Source of the DNA: Paludibacter sp.
GTDB lineage: Bacteria > Bacteroidota > Bacteroidia > Bacteroidales > Paludibacteraceae
Length of the DNA stretch: 17,159 bases
Assembly: GCA_028748945.1 (NCBI GenBank)
Contig: JAQTOL010000014.1
Location: 1 to 17,159 of the forward strand
Reading direction: 5' to 3'
Each line of letters opens with the position of its first letter. Positions within the stretch are counted from its first letter, which is position 1. The notes beneath the pieces were generated by a model. That model was not told where the DNA came from. It searched no databases and worked only from the letters and a program-made list of their open reading frames with translations. A program made the translations under genes and the position numbers. Positions 1 through 10,400 of the stretch are shown here, piece after piece.

Positions 1-162
1 ATACTTTAATAATTTATTCAGGTAGAAGAATCGACTCTTACCCTATACTCTAAATAAAAAGGAGATAAGGAGCAGGGAATGAAAATACATCTTCAAAAAA
101 ATACGATGAAATTTTTCACAGTATTCCTTTAAGAAGTGACAATAATAAATCAGAAATAAAAG
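1..162. other. Left-edge stretch without a recognised gene
   Basis: This AT-rich stretch lies beyond the terminator-like hairpin of the leftward operon. I see no coding region of plausible length on either strand and no tRNA-like or riboswitch-like structure. The only open frame with a purine-rich leader is a 17-codon frame at 79-132, which I do not support as a gene. The stretch probably belongs to the spacer towards the next gene outside the window. Confidence 0.5.
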
Positions 163-201
163 CAATGAGATATTTGCACTATAAACGCAAATATCTCATT
201 G
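163..201 (-). terminator. Hairpin terminator of the susCD-lipoprotein operon
   Basis: Perfect 15-bp inverted repeat: CAATGAGATATTTGC at 163-177 and its reverse complement at 187-201, with a 9-nt loop. It starts 8 bases after the stop codon of the leftward lipoprotein gene. Read on the minus strand, the stem is followed by CTTTTATTT, a T-rich but interrupted tract. Position and shape fit an intrinsic terminator or a 3'-end stabilising hairpin. The stem is AT-rich, so termination strength is uncertain. Confidence 0.75.
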
Positions 202-209
202 AATTATTA

Positions 210-1865
210 TTATTTCCACCAACGTGGATCACCAACTTTATTTACAAGTATTGAATTTGTGACTTTAAAATTATAGTTAGCTGGATCATCAAAAATTTCA
301 GTCGATGTTTTTCCTAAATCCTCACAATCAATTGGATAAGTCGGATCAGTAGCTCCTGCAGCTACTGACCATATCAAATCGCTTGTTTTGAAACAATTAT
401 CAATAGTTACATTCGTACCTGTACCAACTCTTATACCGTTAACAGTTGTTCCTTGAGTAAGTACACTTCCGAAAATGCTGTTTTTAATTGTAATTCCACC
501 GGCCAAAACCCGATCGGTTATTTCAAAAAAGTATCTGGTTGATGCAGGAGCATAACAGGTTGTTATATTTTCAATTAAAATTGAATTTGGACTTACAGTT
601 GATTTAATATCTCTACACAGATATCCATCGAAATGAGAAAAAGTTGAATTTTTAATTTCCAGATTGTTCACCAGAGCGCCGGCATTATCCATATTAACAA
701 TACCATAACCACCTATAGAGTCAACTAAACAATTGTTGATTGTCAACTTTTCTATAGTAGCCGTTGTTTGCAGTCTAACAAAACCACGTTTGTATTTCAC
801 ATCACAATTTTCAATTGACAGATTCGTTAAATTACCATCGGCCTGATTAAAATTGAATAAATAGGTTCCACCAAAATTAGCATCAGTTTTAAGTTTTCCT
901 GATACATTACCTTCAGTGAAAAATATCTTATCTACTTTTACACTGCCAACACTTGTAGCAGTCTTAATACCAATACTTCCATTTACCTGCATGATAGCTT
1001 TTCCTTTGAAACTTAACCCGGTTACTATATTAACTGAAACAGGAATATTAATTGTTGGCAAAGTATAAATTGTTCCGCCTGAAAGTACAAGATTAAAACC
1101 AGCAGGATAAACTGTTCCCAAACTGTCAATATAGATCTGATTAATCTTATTGAGTGCATCTTCATCAGAAATGTCTCTTAAATCTACTACTTCACCTTCA
1201 AAAATCTGAGAGGGCAGAGTTTTTACAATTTTCTTACCCATATAGGCATCACCATCATAAATCTTCAGATAATAGGTTGTAGCCGGATTGAGTCCTGTTA
1301 CAATTTTAACTCCGTCAATATTATCCTGAGCTGAGAGATTAATGCTTGCCACTGCAGTTGAATCTTTATTAATACAAACATCAATTCTGGAATATATAGT
1401 AGATGTTACGTTCCAGCTTAATCTAACAGAATTATCAATAATATCCGAACTTAACGGAGTAATTAACTTTGTAGGATAATCAAGGGTTGTAATATCCGGC
1501 AAAACATAATATTCAGATTTAATTGTATCTCCGTTTGCCATAATACTATCACCATATGATCGTATACGAATCTGATATTTTTGATCCATTTTTAGACCGG
1601 TAAATGTGAACTGAGTACTGTCAGTACGTTGTAACCTTACTACATTTTGGAACGAATCGACTGAAAGAGTGATTTCATACGATTTTGCACCTGTATATCG
1701 ATCCCATTCAAGTTTTATCCAGGTTGTATTATACGTAGCCGTTTTTACAATAGGTCTGAATAAACGATCGGGATTTCCCAACATAGGTTCTTCAACGCAG
1801 CTTACAAAAAATCCAGCTGCCAGAATAAATGTCAGAAAAATGATTTTAAAATTTATTTTTTTCAT
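210..1865 (-). CDS. Surface lipoprotein, Fn3-like domains plus beta-helix (DUF4957/DUF5123 type)
   Basis: A 551-residue predicted lipoprotein. The N-terminus is a signal peptide (MKKINFK, then a hydrophobic run) ending in a lipobox-like FVSC with Cys23, followed by acidic residues as in exported surface lipoproteins of Bacteroidota. Residues ~37-125 and ~131-217 look like two fibronectin type III domains (W-I-K-L-E-W and V-R-L-S-W strands, ending in Y-x-I/L-x-I). Residues ~220-545 consist of short repeated N-rich beta strands (SIENCDV, TINNCLV, IKNSTF, IKNSIF, TIDNCF), typical of a right-handed parallel beta-helix. The C-terminus ends in GDPRWWK, a close typical of DUF5123 proteins. It lies 18 bp after susD and is surely co-transcribed. 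By family and context it is probably a surface glycan-binding protein of a pectin locus. The fold resembles polysaccharide lyases, but I recognise no catalytic motif, so enzymatic activity is open. Confidence 0.8.
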   Translation of the reverse strand: MKKINFKIIFLTFILAAGFFVSCVEEPMLGNPDRLFRPIVKTATYNTTWIKLEWDRYTGAKSYEITLSVDSFQNVVRLQRTDSTQFTFTGLKMDQKYQIRIRSYGDSIMANGDTIKSEYYVLPDITTLDYPTKLITPLSSDIIDNSVRLSWNVTSTIYSRIDVCINKDSTAVASINLSAQDNIDGVKIVTGLNPATTYYLKIYDGDAYMGKKIVKTLPSQIFEGEVVDLRDISDEDALNKINQIYIDSLGTVYPAGFNLVLSGGTIYTLPTINIPVSVNIVTGLSFKGKAIMQVNGSIGIKTATSVGSVKVDKIFFTEGNVSGKLKTDANFGGTYLFNFNQADGNLTNLSIENCDVKYKRGFVRLQTTATIEKLTINNCLVDSIGGYGIVNMDNAGALVNNLEIKNSTFSHFDGYLCRDIKSTVSPNSILIENITTCYAPASTRYFFEITDRVLAGGITIKNSIFGSVLTQGTTVNGIRVGTGTNVTIDNCFKTSDLIWSVAAGATDPTYPIDCEDLGKTSTEIFDDPANYNFKVTNSILVNKVGDPRWWK

Positions 1866-1883
1866 TTTAATATTGTTTTAAAG

Positions 1884-3851
1884 TTAATTAGAACCTGTTA
1901 CCAGACCATATCCATCATTATTTAAATAAAGACTTGTCGCAACTGTCTGACTAGGAATCGGCAACAAATAGGGAACCGCCGATAAACCGGTTGGATCGGT
2001 ATAGCCTCTCCAACAATTAGCCGTATAATCTGCAGTTGCATAACTTACAGTTCCATCAGTTGCAGTAATTTTTTTATACATTGAATTACACCAATTGGCA
2101 ACTGCATAAGCATTTTCGTTACCGGTAGTACCTAAAAGACTAACATCAACTATCTGATCAGGAATAGTCGTAGGATTATACAATGTATTAAGGTATACAA
2201 TATTCCCACCATCCTTTTGATAGTAAAGTTTGGCAGCATAATTTGCATATTTTGCAACATCAGGGTTAGTCAAATCTTGTCCGTTTGCAGCTTTTCCAAT
2301 GTTATCCATCATTGTTTTTGTTTGAACAATTTTCTGACCATAAATATTCCAACGTCCTAAATCGAATTTACGTAAACATTCTCCACCAAATTCCCAGGCA
2401 CGTTCATTAACAATAGCATCAAAAAATGCGGCAGAAGAACTGCTGACACTATCAGTATATGCCTGAACTTTTACACTATTATCAGCAGCACTAAATGCAC
2501 GGCTTCTTACTCTTTTCAACATATCTTTTGCCAATTGTGTTGGTCCGTTTAACTGATTTTCAGCTTCAGCCAACATTAACAAAATATCAGAATAACGCAT
2601 GAGTGGCCAGTTAATACCGGTTCCTTTTGAAGAAGTTGCCCCCGGATTATTAGTCAGGAGAAGACGATTCCATTTTGCAATTGCCAAACTGGTTGTGCCA
2701 AGCATTACCTGATTTACGTCAGAATTATAACTGACTCTTGAAACTGTTGCATCGCGACGAATATCTTTTGGGTCGAACGAATAATAGTAAGTTGGAGTCA
2801 AACCTGTTTGAATAGTGGTTGTACCTTTAGAACTTGCAGTTACCGGTACACCAATACACCAACCAACATCACCTCCACCATTTGTGCTTCCAAAAGCCAC
2901 TTCATATAATACATCATCATTTACAGTTTTGATCCACTTACATTCATTCGAGAATATTGAAGCAAAATCAGGATTCAGGGGACGATCTCTTAAGCTAATC
3001 AGTTTTTGGGCGTAGTCTTTTGCCAACTGGTAGTATTCATTCGAAGTACGGGCAGTTTTTTCAACACCATCAATGGTATATTTAACCGCTAAACTATCAT
3101 TATTGGCAACATCAAGGTAATTATCGGCACGTTGCATAGAACCATCTTTTGTAGTACCATATCCTGCACGGAATAATGCAAGTCGGGTTATCATACCAAT
3201 GGCAAATTCGCGATTCATGCGTTCGATACCGTCACTGAACTGATCGGCAAAATACATATCGGGTTCACAATTGACCAAATCCTGTATCATTCCTGAATAG
3301 ATAATATTTTTATCTGTTTTAGGAATATCCAGCGCCATACCCGCTTTTGCAGCTTCACGGAAGTAAGGTACATCACCAAAATAATTAATCAGCATAAAAT
3401 ACCGGTAAGCACGCAAGCAATACGATTCTCCAAGCAACATTTTCATATCTGCAGAATTAGCAACCGGGCTACTTTTAATACCTTCAATACATTGATTGGC
3501 GCGCTCTATAGCCAGATAATCATCTTGCCATGCTTTATAAACATCTCCAAAATTAGCTAAAAGACCACCCTGAAGTGACCATACATCACGTCTTGAACCA
3601 TCAGGCTGCGCTCCCGGAGCGGTTGCTTCAACATCAGTATTTTGAAGCCAAACATTTGATGCGCGCGAAGTATAAGAATCCTGCGCAAATAAGGCATAAA
3701 CGCCTAATACCATCTTTTTGGCATCACCTGAATTCGAAAACACGTAATTCGAGTCGAAAGTAGAAGGTGAATCAACCTGAAAGAAATCAGTACACGAAGA
3801 AAGAATCATCGCGATTGATAGGAATATTAATATATATTTTTTCATTTTCAT
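1884..3851 (-). CDS. susD: SusD/RagB family surface glycan-binding lipoprotein
   Basis: A 655-residue SusD homologue, the lid of the SusCD outer-membrane importer, which binds oligosaccharide and hands it to SusC. The signal peptide ends in a lipobox ILSSC with Cys20. The N-terminal SusD-like region follows (FFQVDSPSTF, then MVLGVYALFAQDSY). Typical tetratricopeptide-type helices include SYCLRAYRYFMLINYFGDVPYF. The C-terminal RagB/SusD signature is clear: WPLMRYSDILLMLAEAENQL at ~415-435 and INERAWEFGGECLRKFDLGRW-like residues at ~480-505. The protein is longer than many SusD proteins (~500-600). It starts 34 bp after susC ends. The start could be Met1 or Met3 (MKKYIL); both leave the lipobox intact. 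The ligand is inferred to be a pectic oligosaccharide from the neighbouring pectinesterase and uronate genes; the sequence alone does not show it. Confidence 0.93.
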   Translation of the reverse strand: MKMKKYILIFLSIAMILSSCTDFFQVDSPSTFDSNYVFSNSGDAKKMVLGVYALFAQDSYTSRASNVWLQNTDVEATAPGAQPDGSRRDVWSLQGGLLANFGDVYKAWQDDYLAIERANQCIEGIKSSPVANSADMKMLLGESYCLRAYRYFMLINYFGDVPYFREAAKAGMALDIPKTDKNIIYSGMIQDLVNCEPDMYFADQFSDGIERMNREFAIGMITRLALFRAGYGTTKDGSMQRADNYLDVANNDSLAVKYTIDGVEKTARTSNEYYQLAKDYAQKLISLRDRPLNPDFASIFSNECKWIKTVNDDVLYEVAFGSTNGGGDVGWCIGVPVTASSKGTTTIQTGLTPTYYYSFDPKDIRRDATVSRVSYNSDVNQVMLGTTSLAIAKWNRLLLTNNPGATSSKGTGINWPLMRYSDILLMLAEAENQLNGPTQLAKDMLKRVRSRAFSAADNSVKVQAYTDSVSSSSAAFFDAIVNERAWEFGGECLRKFDLGRWNIYGQKIVQTKTMMDNIGKAANGQDLTNPDVAKYANYAAKLYYQKDGGNIVYLNTLYNPTTIPDQIVDVSLLGTTGNENAYAVANWCNSMYKKITATDGTVSYATADYTANCWRGYTDPTGLSAVPYLLPIPSQTVATSLYLNNDGYGLVTGSN

Positions 3852-3885
3852 GAGTTTTAATGTTATATTATTGAATTATACGTGA

Positions 3886-6800
3886 TTAAAATGTCACATT
3901 TACACCAAATGTCCACGAGAAACTCTTTGGATAACTGGAATAATCCACACCCGGTGTTAAACCTGATGTTGAACTTGATCGTACGGGTGAACTGACTTCA
4001 GGATCATAACCGGTATAATTAGTTAGAATCCAAAGATTATTCATTGTACAATACAAACGTAGCATATCACTTCCAACAACTTTTGATATTTTCTTTGGTA
4101 AAGTGTATCCAACAGTAACGTTTTGTAAACGAAGGAAAGATCCATCTTCAACAGCCCATGAATCAGTTAATACACTGGCATTTCCGAATGAGAATGGAGA
4201 CCAGTATTCTTTTGCATTTGCACCTTCATTCATAGCTGCGAGAGTGGCTAAATCGGTTACAATTGTACCGGTTGTATTATCAAGATAAGTATAACGATTA
4301 TCCTGACTCATAAAGGCCAGTAGATTAGGGTTTGTAGTTCGATATTGTTGAGAAGAAGCAATCTTATTGGCATTGTATATTTTATTACCATATACAAAAT
4401 TAAAGAGCATAGAAGCATCAAAACCATGAAAAGTTGCATTTAAACCAAAACCACCGGTAAATTGTGGAGCTGTTTTACCCAGGATTTGTCTGTCATTATC
4501 ATCAACCACACCATCTCCGTTTAAATCTTTTAATTTGATTGTACCCGGGCGAATGCCAATTTTACCACCTAAAAGTCCGGTTGTCGGAACGCCCTCTTTT
4601 AAAATGTATTTACCTGTAGCTGCATCGTAGGATGAAAAGTCGTTCGTAGTATAATAGCCATCATTCACCCAGCCATAAATTAAACCGACAGGCTGTCCAA
4701 CTACCACCCGATAATCATTAACACCCTTCAGGTCTGTGCCGGCCCAACCCGAACCATATTCCTGAACTGTGATGCCATTTGCCAATTTATCAACATTCGA
4801 TTGATTGAATCCAATATTAAAATTAGCTGATAACGTGAAATTTTTCTTATTAACGGCCAATGCATTTAATGTGACTTCTAAACCCTTGTTAGATGTTTGT
4901 CCGACATTCATCATGGTTGTTTTGTAACCGGGAGCCACAATAGGAATCTCAATTAATAAATCTCTGGTAGTATTTTGATAAACTTCAACAGTACCGGTTA
5001 ATCTTTCATTAAAAAATCCAAAGTCAAGTCCTGCATTTCGGGTAGTTGTAGTCTCCCATCTCAAATCTGGATTTGGCAATTGTGAATTTGCATTCGCAAA
5101 ATAGTTATTTTGTACATCACCTGAGCCATAGGTTTTAGTTGTTTGAATAGAATAAACCGATTTAAACAGTCCCGGGCCAATTCTGTTATTACCAGCTTCA
5201 CCATAACTTAATCTCAGTTTTAAATTTGACAACCAACCTTTTGCATCTTCCATAAATTGCTCTTCAGAAATTCTCCAACCGACTGAAAATGCAGGGAAAT
5301 AACCCCAATTATGACCCAACGCAAATTTTGAGGATCCATCAGCACGGAACGTTACCGAAGCTAAATACCTTTCTTTATAATTATAATTTGCACGTCCAAA
5401 ATATGATAATAAATTATCAGCATCATATCGTTTACTTGTTAAGTTTTTAGTGTTACCACCAAGGCCTAAATTATCAAATATTTTATCCGGTGTTAAATCA
5501 AATCCAAAACCGGTAGCATACAAATAGTTGTAATCACCATTATCAGTATTTACTTCCTGACCGATCATAATATTTAACTTATTATCGCTATTAATATTGA
5601 AATCATAAGTCAGCGTATGGGCAAGTCGTGCCTGATAGCTGTTTGATTTAGTCCAGTCAACCAATGGCATACCATCAACGTAGGATGCATTCGAACTATA
5701 TCGTCCCCAATAGTTTTTTACCTCACCAAATCCATATTCATAACCTCCTTCAACACGATAAACCAGGTTTTTAATGATTTCCCAATCCAAACTACCGGTA
5801 AAATTAAAGTTTCTGGTATTTCTACGTTTCCAGTATTGAGCTGCTTGTTGCGTCAATGACAAATTGCTTTGCACCCATTGATCGTATTCGTCGCTTGATA
5901 AAGTATTCGGATCTACGATAATCATTCCACTTAATCCTTTGACAGCTGGTGAAGTTATAGCTTGCGAAGTACGGATTTTATAATTACCCCCTGATGTTCC
6001 CGAACCATTAACCTCCGTATCGGAAAAGCGCGCATTAAAATTTGCTGTCAGATTTTTAGATATTTGGTGAAATAATTTAAAATTGGTATTGTACCTCGAA
6101 TAATCATTACCAACCATTAAACCACCATCTTTATTATAAGTAGTACTCAGCGCGAATCTGGTTTTATCATTTCCACCAGTAATACTAATATTATGTTGTT
6201 GAGAAATTACATTTGATCCAAACATGTCTTGTTGCCAATCGTGACCTTTTTGATATTTATATAAATCAATATCAGCATAACTACCAAATGTTTTTTCGTA
6301 TGTAGAAATACCATCTGTTCCACTCAAAGCATTATATTCGTAGTTTAATTTTACATATTCATAGGGATCAAGCACTGCTAATCGTTTTGATAAGGTTTTA
6401 GTTTGCATAAATCCATTGTATGTAACAACGGTTTTACCACCTTTGGCACTTTTAGTAGTAATCATCACTACACCATTGGAACCCTGAGATCCGTAAATGG
6501 CAGTTGAAGATGCATCTTTTAAAACATCGATCGACTGGATATCTCCCGGTGCAATATCATTGATATTATTTGCCGGAAAACCATCGACTATATATAAAGG
6601 AGTATTATCACCGGTTACCGAACCACCACCACGAACACGAACAATTAATTCGGCATCTGGCGATCCATCAGCAGTCGTAATTTGTACTCCGGCCAACCGA
6701 CCTGTCAAAGCCTGTCCGGCACTGGTAACAGGTATCTGTGCAATCGTTGCCCCTTGTACAGAAGAGACAGATCCGGTAAGATCCCTTTTCTTTTGAGTTC

Positions 6801-7158
6801 CGTATCCAACTACTACCACTTCGTCCAGATTCAGGGCATTACTTTTTAGTGTTACATTTATTACGCTTGATGTGATTGGAACTTCTTGTTTTTCCATTCC
6901 GACGTAACTAATCACCAATACTTTTCCATTTGCCGGAATACTTAATTTGTAGTCACCATCCATTCCGGTTACCGTCCCAATTGTTGTTCCTTTTACAAGT
7001 ACCGATGCACCAATAATTGTTTCACCCGATTGGTCCTTTACAACTCCCGAAACCGATTTAATCTGAGCACTTACCGTACTGAAAGTAAATAGAACTGCGA
7101 GAAATGAAAGCACTGAACGTTTGAAAAGTAGCCTTTTTTGTTTTTTTGCTTCTTTCAT
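3886..7158 (-). CDS. susC: SusC/RagA family TonB-dependent outer-membrane porin
   Basis: A SusC-type TonB-dependent transporter of 1090 residues with the start used here. I chose the ATG at 7156-7158 (MKEAKKQKRLLFKRS) because it opens a normal signal peptide (basic start, SVLSFLAVLFTFSTVSAQ). The in-frame upstream Met at 7251 adds 31 unlikely residues and lies upstream of the promoter box at 7207-7214. After the signal peptide come a carboxypeptidase-regulatory-like domain (VSGVVKDQSGETIIGASVLVKGT), the linker with EVVVVGYGTQKKRDLTGSVSSV, the plug (PLYIVDGFPANNIND, IDVLKDASSTAIYGSQGSNG, then VVMITTK) and a long beta-barrel ending in SWTFGVNVTF. It is the first gene of the operon with susD and the beta-helix lipoprotein. 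It should import oligosaccharides using TonB-ExbBD energy. Pectic substrate is inferred from context. Confidence 0.95.
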   Translation of the reverse strand: MKEAKKQKRLLFKRSVLSFLAVLFTFSTVSAQIKSVSGVVKDQSGETIIGASVLVKGTTIGTVTGMDGDYKLSIPANGKVLVISYVGMEKQEVPITSSVINVTLKSNALNLDEVVVVGYGTQKKRDLTGSVSSVQGATIAQIPVTSAGQALTGRLAGVQITTADGSPDAELIVRVRGGGSVTGDNTPLYIVDGFPANNINDIAPGDIQSIDVLKDASSTAIYGSQGSNGVVMITTKSAKGGKTVVTYNGFMQTKTLSKRLAVLDPYEYVKLNYEYNALSGTDGISTYEKTFGSYADIDLYKYQKGHDWQQDMFGSNVISQQHNISITGGNDKTRFALSTTYNKDGGLMVGNDYSRYNTNFKLFHQISKNLTANFNARFSDTEVNGSGTSGGNYKIRTSQAITSPAVKGLSGMIIVDPNTLSSDEYDQWVQSNLSLTQQAAQYWKRRNTRNFNFTGSLDWEIIKNLVYRVEGGYEYGFGEVKNYWGRYSSNASYVDGMPLVDWTKSNSYQARLAHTLTYDFNINSDNKLNIMIGQEVNTDNGDYNYLYATGFGFDLTPDKIFDNLGLGGNTKNLTSKRYDADNLLSYFGRANYNYKERYLASVTFRADGSSKFALGHNWGYFPAFSVGWRISEEQFMEDAKGWLSNLKLRLSYGEAGNNRIGPGLFKSVYSIQTTKTYGSGDVQNNYFANANSQLPNPDLRWETTTTRNAGLDFGFFNERLTGTVEVYQNTTRDLLIEIPIVAPGYKTTMMNVGQTSNKGLEVTLNALAVNKKNFTLSANFNIGFNQSNVDKLANGITVQEYGSGWAGTDLKGVNDYRVVVGQPVGLIYGWVNDGYYTTNDFSSYDAATGKYILKEGVPTTGLLGGKIGIRPGTIKLKDLNGDGVVDDNDRQILGKTAPQFTGGFGLNATFHGFDASMLFNFVYGNKIYNANKIASSQQYRTTNPNLLAFMSQDNRYTYLDNTTGTIVTDLATLAAMNEGANAKEYWSPFSFGNASVLTDSWAVEDGSFLRLQNVTVGYTLPKKISKVVGSDMLRLYCTMNNLWILTNYTGYDPEVSSPVRSSSTSGLTPGVDYSSYPKSFSWTFGVNVTF

Positions 7159-7206
7159 TGTTTTTTCATGTATTAAATTATGTGTTTTTAATGAAGATTT
7201 ATAGAA

Positions 7207-7214
7207 CAAAAGTA
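7207..7214 (-). promoter_or_regulatory. -7 promoter box of the susC operon
   Basis: On the minus strand this reads TACTTTTG, a perfect match to the Bacteroidota -7 consensus TAnnTTTG. It lies 48 bases upstream of the susC ATG, predicting a leader of about 40 nt. No good TTTG -33 element is seen at the usual distance, only a T-run near 7240-7245, so an activator such as a SusR-like or hybrid two-component regulator could be needed. The same 8-mer is the -7 box before kdgK. Confidence 0.6.
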
Positions 7215-7384
7215 AGAGTTTATTTTGTTTTAAGGGTGTAAAAAATGACATTTATAGGTGGAATAATTGACTTATCGGCATTTTTTCATAGTATGGAAGT
7301 TAAGATTCAGTTGCTGAAAAAAGATTACTAAAACAAAAAAATGGTGTTGTTAGCTATCCTGTAAATACTTAAAAAACGGACAGA

Positions 7385-7415
7385 CAAAAAAAAGGTTGTT
7401 CAAAATGAACAACCT
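7385..7415 (-). terminator. Intrinsic terminator of the pectinesterase gene
   Basis: Minus-strand reading: stem AGGTTGTTC, 5-nt loop, stem GAACAACCT (7393-7415 on the map), followed directly by a run of T residues (plus-strand A-run 7386-7393). It begins 25 bases after the pectinesterase stop codon. This is a textbook rho-independent terminator and separates the pectinesterase unit from the susC operon. Confidence 0.88.
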
Positions 7416-7440
7416 CTTCAATTCATTGAAATTATATCAC

Positions 7441-10400
7441 TTATTGTATAAGGACTTTAACTGTTTTATTTCCATCTGCATCGTTAACTCTGACTATCCA
7501 AAGCCCTTTATTGAGAGTTAAATTAGTATCAACTTTCGTTTCAAGTGTCTTGTACAATAAACCATCTACTCCGAAAACATCGATTCCTGTATCCGATTTT
7601 ACATTCGAAACAAATAACTTGTCTGCTATTGTATAAATTTTTACGGATGAAGATTGTGCTGCGATTATTCCGGTTACCGGATCATTTGAAATTAATGCCG
7701 GAATCGGATCCCAGTTATCAGTACCTTTTGTAAAATTAAAAGTGCTTATATTTGTTGCATCGGTTAAAACCGCTGCAGTTAAAACTGTCGACCAACTTGC
7801 CCGACTTGCCTGATTATTTTCACCCGACAATTCAATGGTTCCAAATTCGTACATCTTGCCCGATGTGCCGCCCAATGTACTTAACCAACCCTCCGGTGCA
7901 ATCAATGATTTGCCAGCAAAATCCGGGTTATTCGTTGCTTCAATTGTAGTATTGTAAAATACTACTTCACTGGTTGTAGCTTGCCATGGACGACCAAATT
8001 CACCCGGTTTAGACAAATAGGTTGATGCAGTTTCCGTACCTGGGATCGCTGAAGTCACCGTGCAATTGTACATTAAATAACCTCTGGCTGTACTTTGTTG
8101 TGCAGCTGTAATATACGAGACATCAGTACTGACTTCACTTGTATTCATTGCCAGTTTACTCTTATAAGCCACCAAGGTCATACCACCAAAGATATAATCG
8201 GTGCCTCCCATAATGACACCCTTGTAATTAACAACACGGGCACCTTCTGCACCAAAGTATGAATCCTGACGGCCTACAATTCTACATTTGTTGAGTATAC
8301 TCTTGTCACCACTTTTAAGATAAGCGACAGCAGCAGCTCTTTCTACAAAGCTTTTATTCTGAACAGCCGTATTTCCTAAATCTGTAGGTCGCGTTCCCTT
8401 GCCACCTGTTGCCCATTCCTGAACTACATCTTCCGATTCTTTTTTCGAAATGTATTGATTATAGGAGTTTTCAAAGATAATATTATCAGCCCGGAAACCA
8501 GCTCCTGAAACTATAACCGTTGCATTCCAGTATGAACCATTGGTTGTACCGCTACCGGTATTGGTGTAGGTTGTATAACCGTTTTCCTTGTTCACTCTCA
8601 AGGCATCGGCACTCCATTTTTGATCAGTACCCATACTGTAATAGTTATACCCGTGTCCGTAGTATGAAGTAATTCTGACTGCATTGGCATCAATATCAAC
8701 ACCTTTATTAGCTAAGGCTATACTTGGAGTTGATGAAGCATTTACAATTGAAACACTATCCATATCAATCATCAACATTTCTTCGTAGTTACCCGGATCA
8801 ACCATAATCTTCACGCGTTCTTTATTCGGACGAATCATTGCACGGGCTGCGGCCAATGCATCATTAATAGTCTGATAGTTTTTATCCGTACCTACAGTAA
8901 TGGTTGCCGAATAAGGCAATGTCGTTGCTACTTTTACATCGGGTAAATAAGTTGTAGTACCGGTAATATTGGTAATAGTCATAAAGCCCGGAGTTGTTCC
9001 TGAATAAATATATTCTTTTGTTTCGAGTGTATTCGTACTACCACTTGAAGTTTTAACCGTATCACCTGCCACAACAACAAATTTTGCCGAATAATAATAC
9101 GTAATAACAACTTTTTGTCCCGGATTTACTGGTACCTGAGCAGTTCCCGTTCCGGTAAGTACCAGATGTCCACTTGCAATCTGGTTGGAAACTGTTCCCG
9201 TAAAGAGCATACCCTTGTAGGAAGTAGTAGTTCCGCTTGTAATAGTGGCATCGTCGAATGACCAGTCCGTTACAGCAGTAAAGACTAACGCCTTTGATGT
9301 TGCAGCACCGGTTACTTTCAAATTAGAAGTAGCTCCCAGTTGCAATGGATAGGCATCTAAACCTGTACAGGTTATTTTATAAACGCCATCGCGTAAATTT
9401 ATTCCACTTAAACCTGTGAAAGTATAAGAATAACCGGTTTCATTCAGATTGGTAAATGTGGTAGTTAACAGTGCTTTCTGAGCATCGGATAATCCATCTG
9501 TAGTTATTGTTACAGGATAAACCGGTTTTGCAGCAAAATCAATTCCTTTAATTGAGTCGCCCTTAATGTTGATAGTGTCAACACTAACATAATAATCGTT
9601 GATACCTGTAGCAGTGATCTTATACTTACAATTAGGTTCAATCGATACCGAATAAGTACCTGCTGTGGCATTGATTACCGGTGCCGGAACGAAAATCTTT
9701 GCAACGGTTGGGGTAAAGGTCAGACTTACTTTAGCAAGTTGTGTAGCCGTAAGCCCTGTTATTGTTCCTGACAGTACATTTGTTATCACTTTCTTGATTG
9801 CGATTTCGTGTGTTGCATCAGCAGTAAGTGCAATTGAAGCTCCGTTTGTAATGATATAACCATTGGCATTGCCAAGACTAAACGAATAGGTATAGCCGGC
9901 AGGAACCTTCAAACTGTAACTGGTGCTACCTGAAGGAATCGTATCACTAAAGGTTTTACCGGCAGGATTTGTCAAAATAACACTGTATCCTGAAGGAATT
10001 CCCGGAGCATCGGTCAAATTAAGATTACCACTAAGCGTAATATAGTTTGCATCTTTTCTTAAAACCCGAAAGTAGAAGGGTTTGTCAACCGAATCATAAA
10101 TATGATAAGCTCCTGCCTTTTTAGCTACATATTTGACAATAGCTACAGTCGTGGTAGTATTTGCAACATCTTTTTGTGTCGCATCACCCATATACTGGAA
10201 AGTAAGCTTTCCGGCACTGTTTCCGGCTTTAGTATACAAAGTAACTTCATCGTCTGCACTCAGGGTCAGACCGATATACCTGCTTGAAGATGCAGCTGAA
10301 TTCACATAAATGGCACCGGTCAACGTATCGGTTTTCGTGCCGGTTGTAACGTATGAAGGACAACTATTTGCATCATAACGGGTCAAACCGGTATTGGAAG

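Noticed and set aside
79..132. 17-codon frame on the plus strand preceded by purine-rich GGAG-containing sequence
   Set aside because: It is too short to judge and has no recognisable product or terminator. Shine-Dalgarno-like sequences are a poor start signal in Bacteroidota.
7159..7251. N-terminal extension of susC from the ATG at 7251
   Set aside because: It would place the start codon upstream of the -7 box at 7207-7214 and put 31 non-signal residues before a normal signal peptide.
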